64,000 nucleotides of DNA from Erinaceus europaeus (lineage: Eukaryota > Chordata > Mammalia > Eulipotyphla > Erinaceidae). Under the pieces are notes generated by a model, which saw nothing but the letters and a program-made list of their open reading frames with translations, made no database searches and was not told the origin of the DNA. The stretch lies in NCBI RefSeq assembly GCF_950295315.1, contig NC_080165.1:4980200-5044199 (forward strand), written 5' to 3'. The position numbers were made by a program, and so were the translations under genes. Numbering within the stretch: the stretch's first letter is position 1; every line of letters begins with the position of its first letter. Positions 45,358 through 57,599 of the stretch are shown here, one piece after another.

Positions 45358-48300
45358 GTTATCAATAACTCAGTCTGCTATTCATTGTCAGTAAAGCTGA
45401 GTATAAGACATTATTTAAATCATCCTATTTTAGAAAAATGAAAATAATGTAATACTTTATGTTCTTGAAGGAAGCAAGTCAGCCTTTAGTAGAAGAAATG
45501 CAGATGAATAAAAAGAGAGGAAAATTAACATTAGTGTTGATTTTTAGTTGACAAATAAACAGTAGTAAGGCAAAAAAAACCCACATACACAGTAAAACGC
45601 TAATGAATGATAACTGCATTCCTTAAATTCTCAGCAAATGTTTTGAGCTATTTTTCTGTCTTTCAGTAACCAATACATCTTCTAAGACTAAGGAATTAAA
45701 GTATAAAGGAAATGACAACATTGTTATGCATGATAATCTTTTTTTTGCAACAAATCTCCCAAGGATATCAAGATATGCTAAATGAGCAAATTTCCCTACA
45801 CTAGGTCTTCTGAAAATAAACTTGTCTGTGATTTTCGTTAAATGTCCCTTGAATTTGCTTTAGTAAACATTATAGACAACACAGAACTTTCTGTGAAAAA
45901 TGTTAGTACTAAGCATCTTTAAAATTTGAATTAATAAACAGACCCAGAGAAGACATTCACTTTTAATGCTATCACACAGAAAATTTGACATTGAGGGGGA
46001 AAAAAAATCCCCATTTTGATTGCTTTATATTCTTTATGCAAAGGAATGATTACCACTGAGAAAAGTTACAAGAAAGTCTCACTTTTCGTATCCCTTAAAT
46101 TTACAAAATAAATTGGCAATGGGAATCAATGTTTCAATCAATAGAAGTCAGTTCAGTACTGGGTCTTCATTAATAAACATATTTGGAATCTAAAATAAAC
46201 TTGAGTTTTCATTTACAAAAGCAATAAGGTAGTTGTTCATCAATAGAAAATGTCTATATGATATATACAGAAAACTGCAACGCTCACATATTTGTTCATA
46301 AAGCATATGTGTATTTTTATTCCTTTGATGCAAATTACAATTATTGCAGGCTGCAGGACTCTTGGTTGAATATTGTTATTGCTTGTGTATTTGCATTGTG
46401 TAGTGTCTATAGTTATAATGTATCTATTTCTCCATGAGACAAAATTACCACTGGCCACCGTGGAGAGGGCTGGATTTGGTTTCTTCTGTATCTTGTTCTT
46501 CCTGTGCAGTGCCCTCATTCTGACTTTCCTAGCTTTTAGTCACGGCGTTTTTTGTTTATGAAATGAAATAGCACCACCTTGTATCCTGAAGGAAATTTAC
46601 AACTTGATTACAATCTCAGGAGTTCAGATGCATGTTTCAAAGACACATATGCACTAATGAACTTATTCTGAAAATGAGACTTAAGTGCTGGCCTGTTTGG
46701 TGCTAGGTTTTCCTGCGTGACTATGATCGCACTGATAAAAATGCTATCATATTTATCTTCCACAAATTTCTTTTTTCTTTTACTATACTGATATAAACAA
46801 ATGCAGAAAGATGTTATATGTCTGGTTACATACCACCCAGCAAATGAAAAAATGCAGAACCTAATTAAAATAATATTAATTCTATTTTTTAATTTTATTA
46901 TTTTATCGACTTTTATGCAGGTACACAATGGGACATGTCTTCTAGCATATATATTGGATACTACAGGTGAATATTACACCCACAAAAGTATGTAAAAGTT
47001 TTAATTTAATTCTGTAGATATTACTTAGTTTAACTGCTCATAATGCTGGTGTCCCTAGCACAAATCTAAACAATTTCCTTCGTATACTTGCAAGTACACT
47101 GACAATATTTATGTATATTCTGACTTAATTACACAAAAATATATTTAAGTATAATATGTGTCTAATAATAGATTTGAATTTTAAAACCCAGGTCATAAAA
47201 TTGCATTCAGTAAATTCCTTGTACAAATGAAAACTCAAAGTTCATTATTGTGTTTTCACTTAGTAAAATTAAGTATACATGTACTGACATTGACATATTC
47301 TTCTTTTAAAGACTGATGGATTTACAAGAGAGAAAGCAAAGCATCGCTTACAAAAACAAATCCTGTTCTATACAGGTGGGTTACCTCATCAGACCAAATT
47401 TTTTTCTCTTGTTATTTTACTTTATTAGTGATTTAATATTGATTTACAAAATTACATGTCAACAGGGATATAAATACACTCCATTCCCCTGAATTTTTTC
47501 TTTAAAATGACATACCTAGTACAATAAAAACCTTATTTATTTGATAAAATGTTACTTCTAAATCACTGTGTGTTTCAAGAAAATCTCGTTCACAATTCAT
47601 TGCAAATATGAAGAATATGAAAATGTATCTATACAAATCATAAACCTCCTGAGAGCTGGTGCTTGTGATTGCTAGACTAATGTTTGAGTTTTGATTTGGG
47701 GTAGATGTCTTTATTGCACTTTAATTTTTGGGCAGTTATGTTCAATGTTGAATGATGTACCTTGCTTCTCTGTCAAGATGATTTGATACTCAGAGATGCA
47801 CCAATACTTATACCTATATTATCATTTACATTTAGAATATAAATTTTAATTAATAATTATGTTACTTATATTTAAAACATATATAATCCTATGTTTTGGA
47901 TCTCAATAGTAGATTCCATGCCATGAGATAAAATTATACTAAAGAAATACTTAAGCTTAATCAAGTGTCTGGATTTTACTTCCCATTTATTGCTTTACAA
48001 TAAGAGCTTTTATGAGGACCATACACCATTTGCTGTATGCATTACAAGTACCACTTTTCTTCAACTGTAAGGCCAACTCTCAGAAGACTTGTACTGTGTC
48101 TGACTTCATGTTTTAAAATATGTGTCAGTTATAGTAAGTGGCAAATAAACGTTCCTATAAATCTTTTCTTACATCACTTACAGGGAAAAAAAGAGTATAT
48201 GTCACAAAAAATTCAGACTTATTTCTAATTAAATTCCCAATAAAACTAATAGAAATATTAACAGGCTATATTTAGAAAAAAGGAGAAAAGAGATTCTACC

Positions 48301-49235
48301 TTAAGTTCCAGAAAATCTACAGGTGAATGATTTATATTTTGAATTATTCTTTATCTACTCTATCAGGTTTAGAAATGTCAGTGCTACTTGAATTTTCTAG
48401 AAAGAACAGAGGCTAAGTTATGGAAATTACTGATTTCTGCAGTATATTATGTAATTATAACCCACTAAGTGGTTAATAATTATTTTTTTTAATCCAGGGA
48501 TATTTTCAGTTCTGCTGTTTTTGTCTTCATATGCCAAGTAAGATTGTTTTCTTTGTAAAGACAAGGTCAGTAAGTATTCAACTTAGATGTAATGAGTTAT
48601 TTACAATATAAAAGGTACATTTAAATTATTAGTCTGTATATAAATATTTAATAAATAAGGAGACATAATATTTATGTTGCTATAGTTCTACTAGTACAGG
48701 AAAGTTCTATCAATGTTTTCTTTCCTTTGTAAGTATGGAATTGTTAATAATATCAAGTAAGGAATTTCCCTGAGCTTTTATCAATAAGAGTTTACCGAGC
48801 TAGCAAATAGGAACATTTTTTAAATTGTGCTATTTAAATCCATCAGACTCCAAGTTTCCATTATCATTTTTCACAGCTAGCTAGACAATTGTTCAGTTTC
48901 TATCTGCTACGAATCTCATTTTGACTTGATTTTGTGCTCCATAGAATTAACACATTGAAAGAACTAATCAAACTTGGGAATACTCAACTGATTCAAAAAT
49001 GTCTCCAGGAAGATGAAAAATAAGGTAGGGGTGAAATATTAAATTATAACAAACTCATTTATTTAATCATTCCATTAAAATATGAAACTAAAATTAGACA
49101 ATATAATCAATCACTATGAATCAAAAGTGAGCATATGGTTTATTTGAAATAACATTTTAAACTATTCCAAACCTAACATTTCTAGGAAATTAAGCAAAGG
49201 AAATTATAGTATCTATAAAGAATGCAGTTGTCTCA
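45358..49235. other. repeat-poor AT-rich region
   Basis: About 3.9 kb in which the only repeat I can name is an old 90-base L1 3' end. ORFs are short. The one at 46373-46561 (62 codons, hydrophobic) has no recognised family. The lack of SINEs and young L1s contrasts with the rest of the window. Confidence 0.55.
47405..47495 (-). mobile_element. old L1 3'-terminal fragment
   Basis: tttattagtgatttaatatt, tgtcaacagggatataaat and ctccattcccc match the B-type terminus at 51460-51540 on the minus strand. Confidence 0.6.
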
Positions 49236-49239
49236 AATT

Positions 49240-49465
49240 GCAAGCAGGTCTCGCAAGAGAGTACACAGAACAGCGTACGTCCATTGTCACACATGCAGCC
49301 TGGGTCCCACTCAAGTCTTCACCTCACTGGAGGAAGGGTGTTGCTGTGGTCACTTTCCCTCTATTTCTGTCTGAAAAAGTTGTTCTGAAGGAGACCTGGT
49401 TATGACAAAAGAAGGAAGAGAAGGAGGAAGAGAAGGAGGAAAAGAAGGAAGGAGGAGAAAGATAA
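49240..49465 (+). mobile_element. diverged SINE
   Basis: gcaagagagtacacagaaca, gcagcctgggtcccactcaa, ttccctctatttctgtctg, then a (GAAGGA)-rich tail at 49408-49465. Confidence 0.65.
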
Positions 49466-49514
49466 ATCAAATGTGAATAATATTTTCAAACAAGAGGAAA
49501 AGGGATGGAATTAC

Positions 49515-49735
49515 CATCTTTTTAAAATATTTATTTATTTATTAGTGGATAGAGATAGAGAGAAATTAAGAGGAATGGGAGAGACAGAGAGGGAGAGGAA
49601 GACAGAGGGACACCTGCAGCTCTATGTCACTACTTGTGAAGTTTTCCCTCTACAGATGGGGACCAGGGACTTCAACCTGGGACCTTGTGCACTGTAATGT
49701 ATGTGCTTAACCAGGTGCACCACCACCTGGCCTCA
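49515..49735 (-). mobile_element. tRNA-derived SINE, short type
   Basis: aatatttatttatttattag, ggacacctgcagctctatgt, gaccagggacttcaacctgg, aaccaggtgcaccaccacct. Confidence 0.9.
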
Positions 49736-49974
49736 GAATAATTGTCTTGATGATGATATAATCAAGAACTGTGAATTGTCTAAACTTCTTCCGTTCAGAT
49801 CCTGGGAACAGTGATGACAGGATGAAGAAAAATTCCATAGCCAATTTCATTAGTTCTTCTATGTATCATTTAAATATCATAAGTAAAGATGAACAATTAA
49901 GGATGGTACTTTGGAAGCATACTGACTAGAAAGAAAAGATAAAAGTATACTCAAAGATACCAAGATATTAAAAA

Positions 49975-50095
49975 AAGACCAGGGAGAAGATAGGATACAG
50001 AACTCTGGTGTTTGGAATTGTGCCCCTCTTATCCTATGGTCTTGTCAGTGTTTCCATTTCATAAACAAGTAAATTTTTAAAAAATTGTCAAAAAG
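49975..50095 (+). mobile_element. L1 3' end, last about 110 bases (B-type)
   Basis: aggatacagaactctggtgt, cctcttatcctatggtcttg, tttccatttcataaac and an A-rich tail. Confidence 0.8.
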
Positions 50096-50246
50096 TAAAA
50101 AATAAACATACATTGAGGAAGAAAATAATAAACACAAGAAGAAACCAGTTGTCTTTGAAGAGAAGGAGGAAATGGGTGGAAAGTCAAAATTGTAAATTTC
50201 TTTGAAGATATTTTGTTTGTGATACAAATTAGAAAATAATTTAGTG

Positions 50247-50483
50247 AAAATTACTTTTTTAGGGGCCAGGTGGTGGTGCATCTGGTTAAGTGCACGCATG
50301 ATAATGCCAAAGGACCAGGATTTAAGTCCCCGATCACCACCTGCAGGGGGAAAGCTTTGAGAGAAGTGAAGCAGGTGTCTCTCTGTTTCTCTCCCTCTCT
50401 GTCACCCCCTGCCTTCTCAATTTCTGGCTGTCTCTACCCAATAAATAAAGACAATTTAAAAATAAAATAAAATTACGTTTTTT
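50247..50483 (+). mobile_element. tRNA-derived SINE, short type, with TSD
   Basis: A 208-bp SINE (50261-50468): ggggccaggtggtggtgcat, cacctgcagggggaaagctt, aataaataaag tail. TSD aaaattacttttttt-like at 50247-50260 and aaaattacgtttttt at 50469-50483 (one-base difference). It marks the left edge of the old L1. Confidence 0.88.
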
Positions 50484-50822
50484 ATTTAATTTGATATAGT
50501 CCCATTTGTTTAATCTTGTTTTTGTTTTCTTTACCCAAGGTGTGAGGTCTCCAAGTCCATCTTTAAGGTTAATGTTTTTCACAGATGTTCTTTGTATGTT
50601 AAAGTTTCAGGTCTAGCAGTTAGATTTTTTATCCATTTCTGTATTGTTGTGTTAATTGGTGGTCTAGTTTCATTTTTCTAAATGTGGCTGTCTAGTTCTC
50701 CCAGCACCATTTGTTCAAAAGACTTTCTTTTCCCCTTTGGACAGTTTTGTTCCTTTGTCATATATATGGTGCCTTTACATGTGTGGGTTTAGTTCTAGGC
50801 TCTCTCTCTCTTTCCCTCTCTC

Positions 50823-50864
<42 letters not shown>

Positions 50865-51445
50865 GTTCCTTAAGGTCATCTGTGCATTTTTCTTCCAATG
50901 CCACACTGTTTTAACTACTGTTGCTTTGTAGCATAACCTGAAGTTGGCGATTGTGATGCCTCTTCTTCTTTTTCATTCTTTTTTTTCTTCAGGAGAACTT
51001 ATGATATTCTTGGCTTCTTATAGTTCCACACAAGTCTTTAAATAAGTTGCTCCATTTCCTAGAAATATGTCATTAGGCTTGTAATAGCAATTGCATTGAA
51101 TCTGCAGATTGCTTTTGGCAAGATTGCCATTTTAATGATATTTATTTTCCCAATTCATACATGGGATATTCTTTCATTTATTTGTGTCATTCTCTATTTA
51201 TTTTAAGTGTCTTATACTTTTCATTGAAACAGTCCTTCTACTCTTTTGTGAGATTTATTCCTAAGTATTTTATCTTTTGGGGTTCAATTATAAATAGGAT
51301 TGCTTTTTTCTGTTCACTTTCCTCTGCCCCATCTCTTTTTTTATTAGTGACTTAATAATGACCAACAAGAAAGAAATACCAGAGATTTAGTAGTGTTAAT
51401 TTTGTAACCTGCTATTTTACTTAATTTATTGATGACCTCCAGTAG
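50484..51445 (-). pseudogene. old L1 ORF2, C-terminal third
   Basis: On the minus strand this covers ORF2 from the reverse-transcriptase thumb towards the C-terminal domain, recognised against the intact order at 7650-8510: 'cagcaccatttgttcaaaag', 'gcattgaatctgcagattgc', 'ttcctaagtattttatctt', 'ttgtaacctgctattttac'. A (CT)n run of about 65 bases lies at 50795-50862. The element's 3' end is missing. Many stops in all frames. Confidence 0.85.
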
Positions 51446-52560
51446 GTTATTTTATTTTATTAGTGATTTAATAATAACTAACAATATTGTAGGGTGACAG
51501 GGGTACAGTTCCATAAAAATCCCATCACCAAAGTTTCATAACCCCTCCCCTCCACTGGAAGTTTCCCTAGTCTTCATCCCTCTGGAAGTATGGACCAAAA
51601 TTCTTTATGGGGTACAGAAGGTGGGAGTTCTAACTTCTGTAATTCCTTCTCCACTGGACCTGGGTGTTGACAGGTGGATATATACCCCCAGCCTGTTTCT
51701 ACCTTTCACTAGTGGGGCAGGACTCTGGGAAGGTGAAGTTCCAGGACACATTAGTGAGGTCGTCTGCCCAGCTGAGTCAAGTTGGCATCATGGCAGCATC
51801 TGCAACTTGGTGGCTGAAAGGTAGTAGATATAAAGCAGGACAAATAACTTAATAAACAGGAACATTAAAGTAAGAGTAGAGAAGATGAAACTAATGGTCT
51901 TCGTGTGGGAAGAAGCTAAGAAATCTATTTAAAGTATGATCCAAGGGGACCAGGACTTTAGTAACTTTTGACTGAGCCCAATAGCTAACATGCAGGATGG
52001 CTAAAAGTACTATCTGGGAAGATGATGTCAGAGTTAAGAATAGAACTTGAATGCTGAAATAGGGCAGAGAGTAGCTCCTAAATATAGAAAAGGTATATGA
52101 AAAATTGTTAACTGTAAACCTCATCGATCTGTCCCAGGGCCCATATCTATTCATATTCAGCACAGGAGCCTGTGTAATCTCTTAAGTCCTTGTCAGTCTG
52201 AACTCACAGTCCATAGTCATAGCTAGGAACATTCTAGGCTGCCCTCATTTCAGGACCCATCTTCCTTGAATGGAAGAGTAGGTTGATTCAGCCTCCTTCA
52301 GAGAGTGGAACAGTTTCTACCATTGCTGTCTACGTTGACAGCAAGTTTATCTCTACTCAAGAAGGCTTATGGTGATGCTCCTTAGGAAAAAGACTAGTGA
52401 TGGTGGAGAAAGGTATCTACTAGAGGTCTAGGCCCATCATATCTATAGGAATCCAAGGGTTCCCTGACTAGTGGCCCAGATCTAAAAAAAACTTGTGTAT
52501 ACCTGTGTTCATAGGAACTTTCCAGTACTTTTTTGTAGTTCTTTCCAGTAGTTTTTTCAG
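51446..52560 (-). mobile_element. B-type L1 3' UTR inserted in the old ORF2
   Basis: A 1.05-kb B-type 3' UTR starts with its tail complement (ttattttattttattagtg) and runs to 52485. The last bases (acctgtgttcataggaac) match ORF2 sequence in the opposite orientation, as at 18735, so a short inverted 5' piece is likely. ORF2 of the host is interrupted at 'cctccagtag' and resumes at 52565. Ttccagtagtttttt-like units repeat three times at the right edge, which blurs the TSD. Confidence 0.8.
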
Positions 52561-53065
52561 TAGTTTCCAGTAGTTTTTTGGTAGAATTTCTGGGGCCCTC
52601 TAGGTATAACAGCATATCATCTGCAAATAATAACTTACCTTTTTCCTTTCCAATCTGAATTCCTTTGATATCTCTTTCTGCTTGGTTGAGAGGGCAAGGA
52701 CATCTAGAACTATGTTGAATAGAAGTGGTGAGAATGGACATTCTTGTTTAGTTCCTGATTTTAGAGGGAAAGCTTTCAATTTTCCCCTTTTAAGTATGAG
52801 TTAAAGATAGGTTTGTCCTATAGAGCCTTTATTATGTTGAGGAACTTTTCTTCCACTCCCAATTTCTTGAGGGCTTTTATCATAAGTGGGTGTTGAACTT
52901 TTTCAAATTATTTTTCTTTATCAAATGATTTAAAAATGTGATTTTATCTTTCTTATTGTTGATATAGCAGATTATATTGGTTGACTTTCAGATGTTGTGC
53001 CATCCCTGTTACCCAGGGTTGAATCCCACCTTGTCTTGGTGGATTATTCTCTTAATATGTTGTTG
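52561..53065 (-). pseudogene. old L1 ORF2, reverse-transcriptase palm
   Basis: The minus strand encodes FADDMLLYLEGPRNSTKKLL near 52610. Upstream are ORF2 landmarks for motif B and the DKVGFNPG element near 53040. Several frameshifts and stops. The linker between this and the endonuclease (about 900 bases) is missing. Confidence 0.88.
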
Positions 53066-53287
53066 AAGAGGGTAAATAGCATAATGGTTATGGAAGAGGC
53101 TCTCAAAGGTGTCTGTTGTGTTGTTCCTGATAGATATGACCAGTAACAATGGAGAGAGGGATTTATAGAAGCAAGTTTTTTTTTCTCCAGGCTTTGAGGG
53201 AGTTTCTTCTTGTCCTCCTCTTCTTCCTCCTCTTCCTCCACCTCCTCCTCCTCCTCCTCCTTCTTTTTCTTCTTCTTTATGAATGAC
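53066..53287 (+). mobile_element. SINE-like insertion with (TCC)n
   Basis: aaatagcataatggttatgg is the head of the second tRNA-like SINE type. A run of ten T and a TCC/TTC tract (53205-53278) follow. Right boundary approximate. Confidence 0.6.
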
Positions 53288-54281
53288 ATCTAGCTTCATA
53301 CCATCATGGTATAGAAGATGCTCTTTATGATTTTAATATTCATATATTTGTTTAGGCTGTCAATATAACCTAGCATATGTTCAGTCCTTGTAAATGTTCC
53401 ATGTGTACTTGAGAAGAATCTATATTCATTTCTTTTGTGATGTAAAGTTCTATAAATATCTATTAGATCCATTTCATTTATGGTTTCATTTAAACCTGCT
53501 GTTTCCTTATTGATTTTTTTTGTCCAAATTATCTGTCTCTTGCTGAGAGTGTTGTGTTAAGATCTCCTACTATTATTGTGTTGCCGTCAATGTCTCCCTT
53601 AAATTCAGTAAGTATTTTGTTTAATATATTTGAGTACACCTGAGTTTGGGGCATATATATTTATAATAGTTATGTCTTCTTGTTGGATTAATACTTTGAC
53701 CATTATACAGTAGACCTCTCTGTCTCTGCTTACTTTCTTTACCTAAAAATCTATTTTGTCCAAGAACAGTATAGCTTTCCCTGCCCTTTTACCCTGAGTG
53801 ATTGGTTTAGAACTTCTTGCTTCAGCCTCTTACATTATTGTTTGTTTTATTTTCTCTTTTAATCTGTGTTTCCTGAAGATATTTGATGGATGGATCCTAT
53901 TCTTTAATCAATGTATCTGTTCTAAATCTTTTGATGGGTGAATTTAGGCCATTCATATTTAGTGTGATTATTGATATATGTGGTTAACTGATGTCAATTC
54001 TGATTGATTCTTTGCCCATTTGTTTCTATCTGTCATTTTTTGTGGATGTGTTTCTGTTATAAGTTCCTCACTGCTTTCTCTTGTACTTTCTATAAATCTC
54101 TGTTCTTAGCTTTGTACTATGGTTACCAACCATATAATAACATACATATTATATCTTTAAGCAGTTTTTTTTAAGTTAGTCTTGAGTAACTAACATTTGA
54201 TAGAACCACTTTGTCCATTACTTCTCTCACCTTTCTTATTTTAGTCTTTCCTATTTTTATTATGCTCTAGTCTACTGCTGT
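53288..54281 (-). pseudogene. old L1 ORF2, endonuclease region
   Basis: Recognised on the minus strand by comparison with 9930-10640: 'ttttgatgggtgaatttagg' at the N-terminal SINVNGL position, 'ctcctactattattgtgttg' at VGDFN, and 'catatgttcagtccttgtaa' at the DHML region. ORF2 starts near 54000. Sequence from 54010 to 54281 is not clearly ORF1 or ORF2. Many stops. Confidence 0.78.
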
Positions 54282-54587
54282 TCACTGCACTTTTAAAAAC
54301 AAAATATTTACTTATTTATTTATTTTCCCTTTTGTTGCCCTTATTGTTTTATTGTTGTAGCTATTGTTGTTGTCATTGATGTCATCATTGTTGGATAGGA
54401 CAGAGAGAAATGGAGAGAGGAGGGGAAGACAGAGAGGGGGAGAGAAAGATAGACACCTGCAGACCTGCTTTGCTGCCTGTGAAGTGACTCCCTTGCAGGT
54501 GGGGAGCCAGGGACTCAGTCCTTGTGCTTTGCACCATGTGCTCTTAACCTACTATGCTACCACCTGACTCCCTCACCTCACTTTTAA
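54282..54587 (-). mobile_element. tRNA-derived SINE, long type, with TSD
   Basis: A 276-bp SINE (54297-54572) with TTG runs, ttggataggacagagagaaa, ctgcagacctgctttgctgc and head ttgcaccatgtgctcttaac. TSD tcactgcacttttaa / tcacctcacttttaa (two changes) at 54282-54296 and 54573-54587. Confidence 0.88.
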
Positions 54588-55050
54588 TGTGTATTCCTTT
54601 GTTTCTTCTTTTCTTGTGGAACTACTTCCAGTAATTCAAGCAAAGTGCCTTTCACCCTCCACAGTTATGTTTGAAGTTTTTCTTTCATGTTTCCTAAGTG
54701 TTTGGTGAATTCTGACTGAAGATCTTCTTTCATATTTTCTCATTTCTTAGCTCTGTTTGGTGCTCTTCTTTTATGTTTTCTAAATCCTCAGTGAAATATT
54801 CTTTCAGCTCTTGAATATGCTTCTCCAAACTACGCTTGGATTCTTGGAGAGTCCTCATAAGGAGCTTTCTGTAGACTTTCTCTGATAGTTCATATCAATA
54901 ATTTCTTCAAATCTTTCTGTTTCATTTCTCTGTTTTGTAATATTTGAAAGTATTTTTGTGCTATTTTTCTGTTTACACACTTATTGTGCTAATTATTGCT
55001 GGTTAATAGATAGTGCTGTTGTTGTGAAGCCCAGCGGCTTCACTTATTTT
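54588..55050 (-). pseudogene. old L1 ORF1, coiled-coil part
   Basis: The minus strand near 54700-54860 reads as a Glu/Lys-rich coiled coil (TLQESKRSLEKHIQELKE, NIKEEHQTELRNEK). I cannot find the ORF1 RRM and C-terminal landmarks between here and ORF2, so that part is deleted or too diverged. Confidence 0.7.
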
Positions 55051-55117
55051 TATATTCTCGGGGGGTGACACTGAGATTATGTTTCTTGTTATTACCTTGA
55101 GCTGTTTTGTACTCGGT

Positions 55118-55176
<59 letters not shown>

Positions 55177-56430
55177 TTTCTCTGTATGATTTCAGTCTGA
55201 AACCAATCCCCAGTGGTTTGCTACTTCATGGATGTTGTGTTCAGAGAAGCAGGGCTCAATTTACCATTTACCCACCAGCTGCTGCAAATTCATTTATGCG
55301 TGCCTGCCTTAGTTTGTTAGAAATGTCCTGTGTCCTTCCTGGTAGATCATTAACACCCCCAGATCATGGATGAAAATCTTATAGGTTCCCTGTTAGAGAA
55401 TAGGGGGGTCTAACACCCCCAGGTCATGGATGAAAAGCTTATAGGTTAACACCCCCAGGTCATGGATGAAACACCCCCAGGTCATGGATGAAAAGCTTAT
55501 AGGTTCCCTGTTGGAGAATAGGGTCCACTGTCCCAGGATGTCCAGGCCATTGTTTCCATGAGGTTCAAGCATGTTGACCCCCAACTCTCCCTTTAGGTCC
55601 AGAGAAGGGCAGGTTCCCCTGACCTCTTGAACTAATGATGCATGGCTTCTCCAGAAAGGGGGCTGCCTTTCTGCACATGCCTCTCCTCTTTCCATAAAAC
55701 AAAGGCCATGAATTACTGCACATTGTGTTTGGCCTAACTTGAAAGCCACCACATATGTTCTTGCTCAGCTGTCCCCTCCTCCTCCCCCTTCCTCTGAAGT
55801 GCCTGTAATTTACCCCCAGGGAAATATGCATTGTGAAGCTTGTGGTCAAACCTTGTATGGTAATTCTTCACTTGTGATCAAATAGTTTATAGGTCAACAT
55901 GCGACTATGTTTTGTGTTGCTCTGTGCTTGGGCTAACGATGACCTTGACCTTCTACCTGGGCAATGGGTATATGTTTTTGCTTTCTCTCTCAAATAAATG
56001 AATTGCCCTCTGAAGCTTTTCCCAGGGCTTACTGTTTGTCTCCCTGTGCACATCGCCCTGCTGAGCTGCTCAGGGACCCACGGGTGCTGCCCTTGACCTC
56101 CTCTGTCTCCCAATGGATCCAGGGAGACTGACAGAACCAGGAGCAAGCCTGCAGAGTTCCCCTCTCTCACAGCCGCACGGTGTGTTACCTTGAATGCAAG
56201 TAGAGAGAAAATGCTGCTGTTCTCTGCCAGAGCTCTTACCTTCTTTGTGTTTGGGTTCAATCTCGCAACCCTTCTCACCCCAGCCACACACACAAGCACC
56301 CACTTGAGGGTGGGGTGCTTCTGCAGTCGTCTCAGTTGTAATTGATGAGGTTTGTTAAGTTTGATAGTTGTTATTTGTTGGTTGTGGGGAGAGTCTGTTC
56401 TGTTACTCTATTGCCTCACCTCCTGGAGGT
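55051..56430 (-). other. probable old L1 5' region, with (TA)n, a tandem repeat and LTR-like sequence
   Basis: It lies upstream of ORF1 and ends near cacctcctggaggt (56418-56431). (TA)n occupies 55120-55173 and a tandem repeat 55345-55530. Sequence 55330-56060 has an aataaatga near 55995 and could be an inserted LTR read on the plus strand, but I find no convincing TG/CA ends or TSD. Confidence 0.5.
55345..55530. repeat. tandem repeat around 'acacccccaggtcatgg'
   Basis: Four copies of aacacccccaggtcatggat-like sequence (about 55352, 55412, 55449, 55470). Longer units add 'cttataggttccctgtt' and 'gagaatagggg'. Spacing is uneven (about 60, 37, 21 bases), pointing to repeated slippage or unequal exchange. 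Confidence 0.85.
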
Positions 56431-56431
56431 C

Positions 56432-56901
56432 TTAAAGAAATTCATTGAAATAAAATTGACTAAAGAGGAAAAATGTTGAACCTACAACATTTTTGTTGTT
56501 TGAATACAAGTGTATTCAGTTGGTGACATAAAGTAGGAAATATTAAAAATGACTCTAAAATATGAAAGTCTGACTGTATAGTGCTCAGAGGGATATACCT
56601 TAAGGTCAAAAGAAATTATAAAGTAAAATAATAAACCCCTAAGCAATCATATCTTTGTTTAGAGTCTGCATTTGAGATTCTGAACATGAAAAATAAAGAA
56701 TCATATATAATCTGAAGAAAAAAATAAGTTAAAACCCTGGAGGCCCTGCATTTGAATTCAGTGTCAGTATGAGCTGATGAGAAATTTAAAAAATTAATAA
56801 AATATCTCTGATAAAAATAAGTTTATTTTTCATGTATCTCCAGTAGAAAAGTTTGAGAAGCAATGTTCAACTAGTAGCTATGTATGTACATATTTTATAT
56901 G
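56432..56901. other. single-copy AT-rich sequence
   Basis: No supported feature. Confidence 0.45.
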
Positions 56902-57382
56902 GACCTATGTTGTTAAAATTCGGAGGCTCTGGCCGGGCTGGCTTGCTTCACAGCGGGTAACAGAGACGCGGAGACAACAGCTGGGCAGGGAAGCTGTATT
57001 TCTTTATTCAGGAACAACGATTCACAAACTAAGACAAACTAATCACCAAACAGAACTCGGCTGTCTCTTTGCGGCGGTGCAAGCACTCTTTCTTTTACTC
57101 TCAAACTCAGGAACCCTCTCCCTTACTCTCGAACTCAGGAACTCTCGAACTCTCGTACTCGGGAACCCTCTGAAACTCTGGCACTCTCGAACTCAGGAAC
57201 CCCCTTACTCTGGAACTCTGGAACTCTCGTACTCTGGAACTCAGGGACTCTCCGACTCAGGAACCCTCTCTCGGGGTTCCTTGGGGCGGGGCCAAGCAGG
57301 CCCGCAAAATTAACAGGACTGATGCAATTCTCTTGGCGGGGGAGGGCTAGAACAAACCAATGTAAAGCATACAACAGACCTA
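56902..57382 (-). mobile_element. solo LTR, 469 bp, with internal minisatellite and 6-bp TSD
   Basis: Ends tgttgt and acaaca (56908-57376), with TSD gaccta at 56902-56907 and 57377-57382. On the minus strand a poly(A) signal (cctgaataaagaaatac) lies near 57005. A minisatellite of roughly 8-10-base units (aactctcg / aactctgg / aactcagg) fills 57100-57270. A GC-rich part follows at 57275-57305. Complete ends and a perfect TSD suggest it is not very old. Confidence 0.88.
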
Positions 57383-57599
57383 TATTGGCATATGCTTTCT
57401 ATTCTTTTGTAGGAAAAAGCTGGGAATTTTTGCAAGCAAGATTGAGGCAGAAAATAGATGTTCAAGATGAAATTAACTGTATCATCCATTAAGTCTCTGG
57501 TTTTGATTCCCAGGACCTCATGAATGGTGGCCAATGCTGTGGTCTCTCTTTTTCTCTCTGTATCTTCCTCATCTCTTTCTTGCTCTCAAGAAAATGCAT

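Noticed and set aside
46373..46561. 62-codon hydrophobic ORF in the repeat-poor region
   Set aside because: The chance resemblance of 'ETKLPL' to transporter signatures is too short; there is no splice or start context.
55345..55530. Spaced repeats resembling a CRISPR-like array
   Set aside because: The units are unevenly spaced, share flanking sequence and are in a mammalian genome; a slippage-type tandem repeat explains them.
55330..56060. Plus-strand LTR with aataaa near 55995
   Set aside because: No convincing TG...CA ends or TSD could be placed; kept only as an uncertain part of the old L1 5' region.
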